A stretch of DNA of 64,000 nt from Acidobacteriota bacterium (lineage in GTDB: Bacteria; Acidobacteriota; Vicinamibacteria; Fen-336). Location of the stretch: positions 1-64,000 of the forward strand of contig JACQGI010000023.1 of the NCBI GenBank assembly GCA_016199625.1. The letters run 5' to 3'. Positions 8,306 through 17,956 of the stretch are shown in pieces. Position 1 is the first letter of the stretch. Each line of letters begins with the position of its first letter. Below the pieces are notes generated by a model. The model had not been told where the DNA came from. It saw only the letters and a program-made list of their open reading frames with translations, and searched no databases. Position numbers and translations under genes: made by a program.

Positions 8306-10120
8306 ATGGCTCACGCCGAGGCACACGCCGCAGAGGCCCACGCGCCCCAGGCCTTCATCTGGAAGTACGTCTTCAGCAAGGACCACAAGGTCATCGGCGT
8401 CCAGTACTACGTCACGGCGATGCTCATGGCCTTGATCGCGGGCCTGCTCGCCATGCTGATCCGCCTGCAAGTGGGCTTCCCCGAAGCGACCTGGCCCACA
8501 CTCGGAAAGCTGCTGCCCAGAGGGTTCAGCGACGGCATCATGAGCCCCGAGTTCTACGCCATGCTCTTCACGATGCACGGCACCATCATGGTGTTCTTCG
8601 TCCTCTCCACGGCACCGGTCTCGGGCTTCGGCAACGTTCTGATCCCCCTGCAGGTGGGATGGCGAGACATGGCCTTTCCGTTCCTCAACGCCCTCTCGTA
8701 CTGGACCTTCCTCCCGGGCTGCATCATCATCCTCGCTTCGTTCTTCGTGGGCGCGGGAGCCGCCGCCGGCGGCTGGACGTCCTACCCGCCGCTCTCGGCC
8801 CTCCAGGGCGCCGTCCCCGGATCGGGCACCGGCCAGACCCTGTGGATCGTCGGGATGGTGTTCTTCATCGCGTCGTTCACCATGGGCGGCCTCAACTTCC
8901 TCACGACCATCCTGAACCTCCGGACGAAGGGCATGTCGCTCACGCGCCTGCCCCTCACCATGTGGGCGATGCTCCTCGTGGCGGTCCTCGGCCTCCTCTC
9001 CTTCCCCTCGTTGGTCGCCGGCTGCATCCTGCTCCTCTTCGACCGCCACTTCGGCACGAGCTTCTACCTGCCGAGCGGCCTCATCCTCACCAACGTGCCT
9101 CTCCTGAACCCCGACGGCACGCCGCTCCACGCGGGCGGTTCGCCGCTGCTCTGGCAGCACCTGTTCTGGTTCCTCGGCCACCCCGAGGTCTACATCCTGA
9201 TGCTGCCGGCCCTGGGCTTCACCTCCGACATCCTCTCGACCTTCTGCCGCAAGCCGATCTTCGGTTACAAGAGCATGGTGGGCGCCATGGTGTCCATCGG
9301 GGCGCTGAGCTTCCTGGTGTGGGGCCACCACATGTTCGTGTCGGGGATGAACCCGTACCTGGGCATGGCCTTCGCCGTCTTCACGATGCTCATCGCCGTT
9401 CCCTCGGCCGTGAAGGTCTTCAACTGGCTGGCGACACTGTGGGGCTCGCGGATCCAGTACCGCACCCCCGTCTTCTGGGCCCTGGGCGTCGTGTCGCTCT
9501 TCATCAGCGGCGGCCTCTCGGGGATCTGGCTGGGCCAGTCGGCGGTGGACATCCCCCTCCACGACACGTATTTCGTCGTGGCGCACTTCCACCTCATCAT
9601 GGCCGGCGCGGCCCTGTTCGGCGTGTTCGGCGCCACGGCGTACTGGTTCCCGAAGATGTTCGGGCGCATGATGAACGAGACGCTGGGGAAGGCGCATTTC
9701 TGGTTCACCTTCGTGGCCTACTACTGCACCTTCTTCCCGATGCACTACATCGGCATCGCGGGCCACATGCGGCGGATCTACGCATCGGGCCGGCCCATCG
9801 GCTACTACGAGTTCCTGGAGCCCCTCCAGGAGATCAACGTCTTCATCACACGGTCGGCCCTCGTCCTGGGAGCCTCGCAGCTGCTCTTCTTCGTCAACTT
9901 CTTCTGGAGCGCCTTCAAGGGGCCCAAGGCCTCGGAGAACCCCTGGAACGCCGCCGGGCTCGAGTGGACGACACCCTCGCCGCCGGGGCACGGCAACTGG
10001 CCCGGCGAGATCCCCGAGGTCCACCGCTGGCCGTACGACTACAGCGTGCCCGATGCGCCGAAGGACTTCGTCCCGCAGACCGACCCGGCCCCCATCGGCG
10101 CCAGGGCCGGGGGACACTAG
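8306..10120 (+). CDS. coxA: Cytochrome c oxidase subunit I
   Basis: MLFTMHGTIMVFFV, WQHLFWFLGHPEVYILMLP, VWGHHMFVSGM, DTYFVVAHFHLIM. Confidence 0.97.
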   Translation: MAHAEAHAAEAHAPQAFIWKYVFSKDHKVIGVQYYVTAMLMALIAGLLAMLIRLQVGFPEATWPTLGKLLPRGFSDGIMSPEFYAMLFTMHGTIMVFFVLSTAPVSGFGNVLIPLQVGWRDMAFPFLNALSYWTFLPGCIIILASFFVGAGAAAGGWTSYPPLSALQGAVPGSGTGQTLWIVGMVFFIASFTMGGLNFLTTILNLRTKGMSLTRLPLTMWAMLLVAVLGLLSFPSLVAGCILLLFDRHFGTSFYLPSGLILTNVPLLNPDGTPLHAGGSPLLWQHLFWFLGHPEVYILMLPALGFTSDILSTFCRKPIFGYKSMVGAMVSIGALSFLVWGHHMFVSGMNPYLGMAFAVFTMLIAVPSAVKVFNWLATLWGSRIQYRTPVFWALGVVSLFISGGLSGIWLGQSAVDIPLHDTYFVVAHFHLIMAGAALFGVFGATAYWFPKMFGRMMNETLGKAHFWFTFVAYYCTFFPMHYIGIAGHMRRIYASGRPIGYYEFLEPLQEINVFITRSALVLGASQLLFFVNFFWSAFKGPKASENPWNAAGLEWTTPSPPGHGNWPGEIPEVHRWPYDYSVPDAPKDFVPQTDPAPIGARAGGH

Positions 10121-10124
10121 GGCG

Positions 10125-10775
10125 ATGCCGGCCGAGGCCCTCGAGGACCGCGCGAAGGAGACCCCGACGCATTCCGGGGGCGGACGTCCCGAGAGCCGCT
10201 GCGGCGCCCCCGGGGGCGACCCGGGGCCCGGAGGAACCGGCATCCTCGGCGACCCCGCGCTCTTCGGCGTCTGCGCCTTCCTCGGGACCGTGACGATGCT
10301 CTTCGTGGGCATGACGAGCGCCTACATGGTGCGGCGTGCCTCGGCCGACTGGCGCCCGCTCGCGCCCCCGGCGATCCTGTGGCTGAATACCGGCGCGCTC
10401 CTCGCCAGCAGCGCGGCCCTCGAAGTCGCCCGGCGTCGCTTCCGGGGATGGGACCTGCCCGCAGCACGGACCTGGGTGGCGGTCACCGGCCTGCTCGGCG
10501 CCCTCTTCGTCGCGGGGCAGTACGGCGCGTGGCGTGCGCTCGCGGCCCAGGGCATCTTCCTCGCCAGCAACCCGCACAGCTCGTTCTTCTACGTGCTCAC
10601 GGGCCTCCACGGCCTGCACCTGCTGGGCGGGCTGGCCTGGTTCGCTGCGGTCGCTTCGCGGCTCCGCCGCATGACGCTCACTCCCGGGGAAGACGGCCTC
10701 CGGCTCTTCGCCGTGTACTGGCACTTCCTGGCCGGGCTCTGGGTCTACCTGTTGCTCGTGCTGTTCGTGCTCTGA
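10125..10775 (+). CDS. Cytochrome c oxidase subunit III family protein (first copy)
   Basis: GVCAFLGTVTMLFVGMTSAYMVRR, FYVLTGLHGLHLLGGLAWF, VYWHFLAGLWVYLLLVLFVL. ATG 10125 follows the coxA stop. Confidence 0.87.
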   Translation: MPAEALEDRAKETPTHSGGGRPESRCGAPGGDPGPGGTGILGDPALFGVCAFLGTVTMLFVGMTSAYMVRRASADWRPLAPPAILWLNTGALLASSAALEVARRRFRGWDLPAARTWVAVTGLLGALFVAGQYGAWRALAAQGIFLASNPHSSFFYVLTGLHGLHLLGGLAWFAAVASRLRRMTLTPGEDGLRLFAVYWHFLAGLWVYLLLVLFVL

Positions 10776-10806
10776 GGACTGACGCGACGAGTCGCTCAAG
10801 GAGGAG

Positions 10807-11451
10807 ATGATGGACCACGGCGCCCACGCCGCCGTCATGGAGTCCCACTGGGGCGGCGGTGTGTCCCCGTTCGCCGCGACGTGGCAGAAGACGATGATGT
10901 GGATCTTCATCGTCACCGACGGCCTGCTGTTCTCCGGCCTGCTCTGCGGCTACGGCTTCCTGCGCATGGCCAACACGATCCCGTGGCCCAAGCAGTCCGC
11001 CGTCTTCAGCATCCCCTTCATCGCCCTCATGACCTTCATCCTGATCACCTCGAGCGCGACCATGGGGACGGCCGTGGGCGCCGCGAGGCTCGGCGACCGG
11101 AGGACCGCGGTCCGGTTCCTCTGGCTCACGATCCTGGGGGGCGCGGCCTTCCTCGGCTGCCAGGCCTACGAATGGACGCACGTCATCCACGACGGGGCCC
11201 GCCTGTACGGACCCCTGTCGGGGAGCGAGCTGGCCCACCTCGGCGTGCCCCGGCAGTTCCCCGCCGCCTTCTTCATCCTGACCGGCTTCCACGGCTCCCA
11301 CGTCCTCTCGGGCCTCGTGATCCTCACGATCACGGCTCTCCGGACGGGCCTGGGCAAGACCCCGGCGCAGGGCGTCGAGATGGCGGGGCTCTACTGGCAT
11401 TTCGTGGACCTCGTGTGGGTCTTCATCTTCACGCTGTTCTACCTCGTCTAA
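10807..11451 (+). CDS. Cytochrome c oxidase subunit III family protein (second copy)
   Basis: FILTGFHGSHVLSGLVILTITALR, GLYWHFVDLVWVFIFTLFYLV. Confidence 0.9.
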   Translation: MMDHGAHAAVMESHWGGGVSPFAATWQKTMMWIFIVTDGLLFSGLLCGYGFLRMANTIPWPKQSAVFSIPFIALMTFILITSSATMGTAVGAARLGDRRTAVRFLWLTILGGAAFLGCQAYEWTHVIHDGARLYGPLSGSELAHLGVPRQFPAAFFILTGFHGSHVLSGLVILTITALRTGLGKTPAQGVEMAGLYWHFVDLVWVFIFTLFYLV

Positions 11452-11462
11452 AGGAGCCGCGG

Positions 11463-11768
11463 ATGAGCGAGAGCACGCACGGCAGCCCTTACCGGGTCTA
11501 CTGGATCACGTGGGCGATCCTGCTGGTCATCACCGTGGCGATGCTCATGGCCGAGCGCTTCCACATGCCCCGCTGGTTCCTGATCGTCTTCCTGGTCGCT
11601 TTCATGATGGTCAAGGCCACCATGATCGGCGGCAACTTCATGCACCTCCGCTTCGAGAAGCGCAACCTGGCGGTGATGGTGGCGGCGGGCCTCCTCGTGA
11701 CCAGCCTGATCCTCTTCGCATACATCGCCCCCGAGAGCTGGAGCGTCCTGCGGAGCACCGTGCGATGA
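11463..11768 (+). CDS. Cytochrome c oxidase subunit IV family protein
   Basis: Small three-helix protein YRVYWITWAILLVITVAMLMAE...FMMVKATMIGGNFMHLRFEKR directly after subunit III. Confidence 0.85.
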   Translation: MSESTHGSPYRVYWITWAILLVITVAMLMAERFHMPRWFLIVFLVAFMMVKATMIGGNFMHLRFEKRNLAVMVAAGLLVTSLILFAYIAPESWSVLRSTVR

Positions 11769-12043
11769 CGCGTACCCGCCTCGTGGTGGCGCTCGGCCTC
11801 CTGGCCCTCGTCGGACTGGCGGCCGTTCCGGCAGCCGAGGCGCAGTGCGCCATGTGCAAGGCCGCCCTCACGTCCTCCGACGAGGGGCGAGAGGTCGCGG
11901 CCACGCTGAATCGCGCCATCCTCGTGATGCTCGTGGGCCCGTACCTGATCGTGGGGACGTTCGTGCTCCTGATCTTCCGCCGCAGGATCGGCGCCGTCGC
12001 CGCGCGATGGGCGGAGCGCCTGCCCGGGCTGCGCCGGGCGTGA
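11765..12043 (+). CDS. Small membrane protein with exported CxxC motif, oxidase-locus associated
   Basis: MTRTRLVVALGLLALVGLAAVPAAEAQCAMCKAALTSSDEGREVA...LLIFRRRIG. ATG overlaps the upstream stop (ATGA). Confidence 0.7.
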   Translation: MTRTRLVVALGLLALVGLAAVPAAEAQCAMCKAALTSSDEGREVAATLNRAILVMLVGPYLIVGTFVLLIFRRRIGAVAARWAERLPGLRRA

Positions 12044-12684
12044 CGGTCCTCGGTCCCCGCGGCGCCCTCGTCGGAGCGCTGCTGCTCCCGATGACCAGCG
12101 GCTGCGTCTCCCTGCGCGCGGAGCCAGAGCTCCCCGTCCTCGCCGAGCTCCCGGCCTTCACCCTCGCGGGCCACGACGGAAGGCCGGTGACCCTGGAGGG
12201 CCTGCGCGGGCGGCCGTGGGTCGCCGACTTCATCTTCACGCGCTGCGGCGGCGTCTGTCCGGTCCTGACCGCGCAGATGGCCCGCCTCGAGCGCCGAGCG
12301 CCGCGGGGCGCGGCGTTCGTCTCGTTCACCGTGGACCCCGACCACGACACGCCCGAGGTCCTGGCGCGCTACGCCCGCCAGCACGCGGCGGGCGACCGCT
12401 GGGTCTTCGTGACCGGGCCCAAGGCGGCCCTCCACGAGCTGTCCACCGAGGGGTTCAAGCTGGCCGCCTTCGAGGTCCCGCCGGGCGAGCAGGGCGGAGG
12501 CGACGGCCCCTTCCTCCACAGCGGGAAGCTCGTCCTCGTGGACGGCCGCGGCTGCGTGAGGGGCTACTACGACAGCGAGGACGGGGAGGACCTCGAGGCC
12601 CTCGCCGCGGACCTGGCGCGCGTCGTCCGCGAAAACCCGTCCTCGGGCAGGGGTGGCGTGCCCTCGGGACGCGAGGGCTCGTGA
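12040..12684 (+). CDS. SCO1/SenC-type copper chaperone
   Basis: GTG 12040; FIFTRCGGVCPVLTAQMARL (CxxxC), SFTVDPDHDTPEVLARYA, distal His in FLHSGKLVLVDGRG. Confidence 0.88.
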   Translation: MTVLGPRGALVGALLLPMTSGCVSLRAEPELPVLAELPAFTLAGHDGRPVTLEGLRGRPWVADFIFTRCGGVCPVLTAQMARLERRAPRGAAFVSFTVDPDHDTPEVLARYARQHAAGDRWVFVTGPKAALHELSTEGFKLAAFEVPPGEQGGGDGPFLHSGKLVLVDGRGCVRGYYDSEDGEDLEALAADLARVVRENPSSGRGGVPSGREGS

Positions 12685-13094
12685 CCCTCCGCGACCTCCC
12701 CGCCCTGAATGCCGCCCTGAACGCCACGAGCGCGTTGCTCCTCGCGGCGGGCTACGTCTTCATCCGGACCGGACGTCGGGGAGCCCACGCCGCCGCGATG
12801 CTCTCGGCCCTGACGACCTCCACGGTCTTCCTGGCGTCGTACCTCGTCTACCACGTCCAGGTGGGCTCGGTGCGATTCCAGGGGGAAGGGCCTGTCCGGA
12901 CGGTCTACTTCGGGATCCTCCTCACCCACACGCTCCTTGCGGCGGCTCTCGTCGTTCTCGTGCCGCTCACGCTGGCACGGGCCCTGCGCGAGAGGTTCGA
13001 TGCCCACCGGCGGGTCGCCCGTGTCACGCTCCCGATCTGGGCGTACGTCTCCGTGACCGGTGTCGTGGTGTACTACATGCTGTACAGGATGTAG
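12681..13094 (+). CDS. DUF420 family membrane protein
   Basis: LPALNAALNATSALLLAAGYVFIRTGRRGAHAAAMLSALTTSTVFLASYLVYH; four TM segments; position next to SCO in an oxidase locus. Confidence 0.8.
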   Translation: MTLRDLPALNAALNATSALLLAAGYVFIRTGRRGAHAAAMLSALTTSTVFLASYLVYHVQVGSVRFQGEGPVRTVYFGILLTHTLLAAALVVLVPLTLARALRERFDAHRRVARVTLPIWAYVSVTGVVVYYMLYRM

Positions 13095-13287
13095 CCGCGC
13101 CCTACGTCCCCTCCCGGGCCACCCGGCGGAGTATAGCAGCGCGTGGCCTCGGGCCGGGACAGACGTCTCCGGCCGGGGACGCCGTCGCCGCCGACAAGTG
13201 TCGGCCCTGCAGCAGGATGTGAACGGCACGCCGCGTGCTTCCCTTCGTTGACGGGTTTCCGCTCGGAGGTCTACCATCGGACGGACG

Positions 13288-13737
13288 ATGCTCTCGACGC
13301 CGCTCCTCGCGCTGTCCCTGGCGGTGCCCGCGGCGCCTCGCGCCTTCGACGAGGGACCCCCTGAGCCCGCCCTCGCCACGCGTCTCGACCGCATCGAGAC
13401 CGCCTTTCGTTCCGGCGACGCGGCGTCCCTGCGCCTCTCCCTCGCGAGCTCGACGAAAGTCCACGTGGACCTCCCCGATCTCCCCGACGGACCCGGCTCG
13501 TACGGGGCCGGGCAGCTCCAAGTGATGTTCGGCCACATCTTCGGTGCGTTCGGCACGCGCGAGTTCTCCATCCACCGTGACGGCGTCCGCGTCTCGCGGC
13601 CCGGCACCGCCTTCGCACGTGGCCGCTGGGTCCGCCGGAGCCAGCCCGACGGGCCCGAGACCGTCCAGGTCCTCACTTTCACCCTGCGCGAAGAGAAGGG
13701 GGACTGGCGGATCTCCGAGATCCGCTCGTCGCGGTAG
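13288..13737 (+). CDS. DUF4783-like secreted protein, 149 aa
   Basis: Signal-like N-terminus; TAFRSGDAASLRLSLASSTKVHVDLPDL...GQLQVMFGHIFGAFGTREFSI...GDWRISEIRSSR. Confidence 0.6.
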   Translation: MLSTPLLALSLAVPAAPRAFDEGPPEPALATRLDRIETAFRSGDAASLRLSLASSTKVHVDLPDLPDGPGSYGAGQLQVMFGHIFGAFGTREFSIHRDGVRVSRPGTAFARGRWVRRSQPDGPETVQVLTFTLREEKGDWRISEIRSSR

Positions 13738-16700
13738 TGCGCGGTTCCCCTCCCGGGCGCCACACGGCCGCGGCGTCGTCCTTCGCCCTGGCCGTTGCCG
13801 CCACGCTCACCGCCGTCGCAGGTGCGGCGCACCTGCGCCTCGAGGCCAGCCGGGCGCCCATGGCGGCCGAGGAGAGGTCGCGGGCGCGTCTCGCCGCCGT
13901 GGAGGTACGGCTACGGCGCCTCGTCCTCGCCGCGGAGTCGGCCGCGGGGCGCGTCGCCACGCTGCCCGAGACCCTTTCCGCTCTCGCAGGTGAGCCCGGC
14001 GCCCTCGCGCGCCTGTTCGCGACCCTCGACGCCGTGCGCCTCTCCGACGACGAGCGTCCCGCCCTGGCCGTCCACGTGCTGCCCCTCGCCACGCGGGCCT
14101 GGTCGGGTCGCATCACGGACCCTCGGGCTCTTCAGGGCATCGCCGGCCCGAAACGGGACGTCTTCGTCCTCGCCGGGAGCGTGACGACCACCCTCGTCGC
14201 CACGCGGCCGATCCTGGGCCCGGACGGCCGGCCCCTCGGCATCGCCACGGCCGAGCTGCCCGTGGCGATACGCAGGAACATCCGCAACGAATACCTCTCG
14301 GACTTCGACCGCCTGGCCGGGGAGCAGGCCGGTGTCGAGGTTCGCTACGTGGACGCGCGTGACGACGTTCCGGAGGCGCGGGCCTTCCCGGATCTCGCCG
14401 ACGGCGCCGCTGCCCTCGAGGAGACGCTGCGGGCCCCTGATGGCGGCACCCTCGCCCACGTCCGCGTGCGGCCGCCCTCGCCGGAAGACACCCTCGGGCC
14501 CCTCTCTGCGGCCTATCGCCGGGTCGTCTCCGGCCTCGGCCTCCTGGCCCTCTTGGCCTGGACCCTCCGCGACACACCGCGATGGCGCCTGCGCCTCGCC
14601 GCCGGAGCCACGGCCCTCCGTGCCCTCCCCCTCCTGCTCGGCCCTCCCGTGCCCGCCGCGGATTCGCGACTGCTCTCCGCGGACGTCTACGCCTCCACGG
14701 CCCTCGGTCCCCTGACCCGGAGCCCCCTCGACCTGCTGCTCACATCCGTCTGGGTCCTCGTCCTCGCCGGCCTCCTCTTCGAGCGGGCGGCCTCCCGGCT
14801 CCGACCGCCCGCCCGCCCGGCGGTCGCGCTGGTCGTCTACCTGGCGACGCTGCCCGCCCTCGGCGGCGTCTTCGCCTGGGTCGCCGACACGTCGGCCAAC
14901 TGCTCCCTGGACCTCGAGTCGATCGCCCTCGTCCCGGCGAGCGCGGCCCATCTGGTTCTGCAGATCTCCCTCCTCCTCGTCCTGGCCGCCGGAGGCCTCG
15001 TCCTCGGTGCGATCCTTTGCCTGGCCGGCCCCGTCCCGACGGCGGCCTCGGGCCGCCTCGTCCGGCTCGGGTCCGCGACGCTCGTAGCCCTCGCGGCGTT
15101 CCGCTTGTGGCCCCGCGACCTGATCGGCCTGCCGCTCGTGCCTGCCGTCGCCCTCGTGCTCCTGGCTGCTCTCCCGGGCGCAGGGCGCCCGGCGTGGCAG
15201 GACCGACTGGGCTCCCGAGGCCCTGGTGCCCTGGCGGGCCTCGCGCTGGCCACGGTCGCGCTCCTCGCGCTGATGCTCTACCCGACGCTCGTCCACTACG
15301 GCGAGAAGAACGCGCGGCAGCAGATCGAGCACGACCACGCACCGCTCGTCAGACGTCAACCCCAGTGGCGCGAGTACGTGCTCCGCGAGACGCGCCAGCG
15401 CATCGACGTCTTGAACGTCCTCGAGGATCTCCCGTGGGGATCGGCCCCGCCGCTCCTCGAGGAGCTCGCCTTCGCCGTCTGGTCGAGCACGGACCTCGCG
15501 GCCTTCGGCTTCTCCTCGGCCGTCGAGATCCAGGATCCTGCCGGCTCCGTCGTGAGCCGCTTCGCCCTCAACCTGCCCGCCGTGGGCGGGTCGCCGCCTC
15601 CGCTGCCGCAGAGCGACGAGTGGGTGACCGGCCGCGACGACCTCCCGGCCGCGGGCGGGGGCGGCCAGGTCCTCCACGCCCGACGCCTGCTCTCCTACCA
15701 TGGCGAGGTCCACGGGGCCGTCCACGTCTACGTGAAGGACGACTTCTGGAATCTGCCCTTCATCCGGCCTCGGGACCCCTACTCCGTGCTCTACCGGACC
15801 TCCACCCTCGGCACCACACGCAGTCGTCCGCTCGCGCTGCTCGCCTACGACCGATCGCGCCGCCTGTTGTTCAGCTCCGCGGAACAGCCCCCCGCCCTGA
15901 GTGCCACGCTCCTCGAGCGCGTGCGGCGGCACGGTGAAGGCTTCTGGACGACCCTCGCGGTGGACGGCCGGCCCCAGCACACGTTCCTGTTCGCCGACTC
16001 CCACGCCCTCTACGGCCTCGCGTACCCACGGATGGGCGCCGGCCGCTTCACGGCGGACCTCGTCGAGGCCGGGGCCGGCCTCACGCTGCTCGCCCTCGTC
16101 GTCCTCTTCGGCGTCCTGCTGGTCCGCACCGCCCTGGGTCGCGCGAGACTCTCGCTGCCTTCGCTCCTCGAGGCGGTCACGGGCCGCTTCACCCTCCGGC
16201 TCTTCGCGGCCTTCGTCGCCGTCGCGATCGTGCCCGTCCTCGTCCTGCAGGTCGTCGTTCGCGGCTTCGTGGCCGACCGCCTCCGCAGCGAGGCGGAAAG
16301 CGACGCCCTCGAGCGCGCCGCGGTGGCGAAGAAGGCCGTCGAGGACTACGTTCTTTACCAGCGCGGCGAGGCCCCGGGGCTGCAGCCCGGCCTCGACGCC
16401 GGCCTCGTCTACATCGCGAGCCTGGTCGGCAACGACCTCGACGTGTTCCACCACGGGCGCCTCGTGGCCTCGAGCAAGCGCGAGCTGTACGACTCGGGCC
16501 TCCTGCATCCGAGGGTGCCGGGCACGGCCTTCCGCTCCCTCGTCCTCGACAGCCAGCCCGCCATCGTCGGAACGGAGGGCATCGGCGGGTTCTCGTACCT
16601 CGTCGCCTCGGTCCCGGTCCGCCTCGACGCGTCGGAAGCGGGCATACTCTCCATGCCGCTGGGCCTGCGACAGAAGGAGGTCGAGGCGGTCCTCGAGGAC

Positions 16701-17627
16701 CTGGACCGGACGATCCGACTCGCGTCGGCGCTCTTCCTGGTCGCCGCCGGGGCCCTGGCCCACTCCATGGCCCGGCGGATCTCCGAGCCCATCCGCGAGG
16801 TGACCGCAGCGACGCGCAGGATCGCCGAGGGCGACCTCGCGATCCGCGTGGCAGCCACGAGCCGCGACGAGCTCCTTGCGCTCGTCGATTCCTTCAATCG
16901 CATGGCGGCGGACCTCGAGCGCCAGCGCGCGGACCTCGAGCGAAGCAACCGTCTGGCGGCATGGGCGGAGATGGCTCGCCAGGTGGCCCACGAAGTCAAG
17001 AACCCCTTGACGCCCATCCAGCTCTCCGCGGAGCACCTGCGCCGCGTGTACCGCGACCGCGACGTGGACTTCGCCGCGACCCTCGAGGCCTGCACCGAAA
17101 CCATCCTGAAGCAAGTCCGAACGCTACGCGGGATCGTCACGGAGTTCTCGGCGTTCGCACGCCCCCCGGCCACACGACTCGAGCCGCAGGACCTTCAGGA
17201 GCTCGTCTCGGTCGTCGTCCGCCCTTATGGAACCGCCCTCCCCCCCGGGGTGCGCCTGGTCCTCGAGGCGCCGGACGTGCCTCAGGTCAACGCGGACCGC
17301 CGGCTGCTCGAGCGCGCGGTGGTGAACCTCGTCGAGAACGCGCTCCAGGCCGTGGGCGAGAGGGGGACGATCACCGTCCGGCTGCAGGCCGGAGACGACC
17401 GCGTCGAAGTGGTCGTGGAGGACGACGGGCCGGGTGTCGATGCCGAGGCGCGGGCCCGGGTCTTCGAGCCCTTCTTCTCCACCAAGACCGCAGGCAGCGG
17501 CCTCGGTCTCGCGCTCGTGAAGAAGATCGCCGAGGACCACGGCGGCGGCGTGGCCCTCGACAGCGGCCCCGGTGGGACGCGGGCGACTCTCTGGCTGCCC
17601 GCGGCGAGCGCCGCTCAGCGTCTGTAG
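13737..17627 (+). CDS. Large multi-TM sensor histidine kinase, NtrY-like (HAMP-HisKA-HATPase)
   Basis: HAMP RRISEPIREVTAATRRIAEGDLAIRV; H-box WAEMARQVAHEVKNPLTPIQLSAEHLRR; N/G boxes NLVENALQAVGERG, DDGPGVDAEARARVFEPFFSTKTAGSGLGLALVKKIAEDHGG. Confidence 0.9.
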   Translation: MRGSPPGRHTAAASSFALAVAATLTAVAGAAHLRLEASRAPMAAEERSRARLAAVEVRLRRLVLAAESAAGRVATLPETLSALAGEPGALARLFATLDAVRLSDDERPALAVHVLPLATRAWSGRITDPRALQGIAGPKRDVFVLAGSVTTTLVATRPILGPDGRPLGIATAELPVAIRRNIRNEYLSDFDRLAGEQAGVEVRYVDARDDVPEARAFPDLADGAAALEETLRAPDGGTLAHVRVRPPSPEDTLGPLSAAYRRVVSGLGLLALLAWTLRDTPRWRLRLAAGATALRALPLLLGPPVPAADSRLLSADVYASTALGPLTRSPLDLLLTSVWVLVLAGLLFERAASRLRPPARPAVALVVYLATLPALGGVFAWVADTSANCSLDLESIALVPASAAHLVLQISLLLVLAAGGLVLGAILCLAGPVPTAASGRLVRLGSATLVALAAFRLWPRDLIGLPLVPAVALVLLAALPGAGRPAWQDRLGSRGPGALAGLALATVALLALMLYPTLVHYGEKNARQQIEHDHAPLVRRQPQWREYVLRETRQRIDVLNVLEDLPWGSAPPLLEELAFAVWSSTDLAAFGFSSAVEIQDPAGSVVSRFALNLPAVGGSPPPLPQSDEWVTGRDDLPAAGGGGQVLHARRLLSYHGEVHGAVHVYVKDDFWNLPFIRPRDPYSVLYRTSTLGTTRSRPLALLAYDRSRRLLFSSAEQPPALSATLLERVRRHGEGFWTTLAVDGRPQHTFLFADSHALYGLAYPRMGAGRFTADLVEAGAGLTLLALVVLFGVLLVRTALGRARLSLPSLLEAVTGRFTLRLFAAFVAVAIVPVLVLQVVVRGFVADRLRSEAESDALERAAVAKKAVEDYVLYQRGEAPGLQPGLDAGLVYIASLVGNDLDVFHHGRLVASSKRELYDSGLLHPRVPGTAFRSLVLDSQPAIVGTEGIGGFSYLVASVPVRLDASEAGILSMPLGLRQKEVEAVLEDLDRTIRLASALFLVAAGALAHSMARRISEPIREVTAATRRIAEGDLAIRVAATSRDELLALVDSFNRMAADLERQRADLERSNRLAAWAEMARQVAHEVKNPLTPIQLSAEHLRRVYRDRDVDFAATLEACTETILKQVRTLRGIVTEFSAFARPPATRLEPQDLQELVSVVVRPYGTALPPGVRLVLEAPDVPQVNADRRLLERAVVNLVENALQAVGERGTITVRLQAGDDRVEVVVEDDGPGVDAEARARVFEPFFSTKTAGSGLGLALVKKIAEDHGGGVALDSGPGGTRATLWLPAASAAQRL

Positions 17628-17899
17628 AGGTAGTGGGCTCCCGGCCTCTGGCTCGACCGGAACAGCCGCTCCCACTGATTGCCCCACTCGGGACGGGCGT
17701 ACTTCCCCGGATGGGACCCGCGCCGGCCCACCTTGTGGCTGTGATCGGACTTCGTCCGCACGTTCTGGACGTAGTCGACCGGTTTCGGCGCAGAACCTCC
17801 TCCGCCGCCCTTGCGCTTGAACAGGCCACCGAACCAGCCGGCCTCTGCCGAGGGCGTGAACAGCAGCACCAGCACGATCCAAGCGAGTCGCCGCGTCAT
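17615..17899 (-). CDS. Small secreted basic Gly-rich protein, unknown function
   Basis: MTRRLAWIVLVLLFTPSAEA signal peptide, then GWFGGLFKRKGGGGGSAPKPVDYVQNVRTKSDHSHKVGRRG. Convergent 13-bp overlap with the kinase 3' end. Confidence 0.5.
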   Translation of the reverse strand: MTRRLAWIVLVLLFTPSAEAGWFGGLFKRKGGGGGSAPKPVDYVQNVRTKSDHSHKVGRRGSHPGKYARPEWGNQWERLFRSSQRPGAHYLYRR

Positions 17900-17956
17900 T
17901 CTTCCCCCCTTCTAGAGGGTTTGCGCCTTCGAGGTGAAGGTAATCCTTGAAGAAGT

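Noticed and set aside
13911-17114. 1067-aa minus-strand ORF
   Set aside because: Fully antisense to the well-supported sensor kinase; composition is typical of high-GC shadow ORFs and no domain is recognisable.
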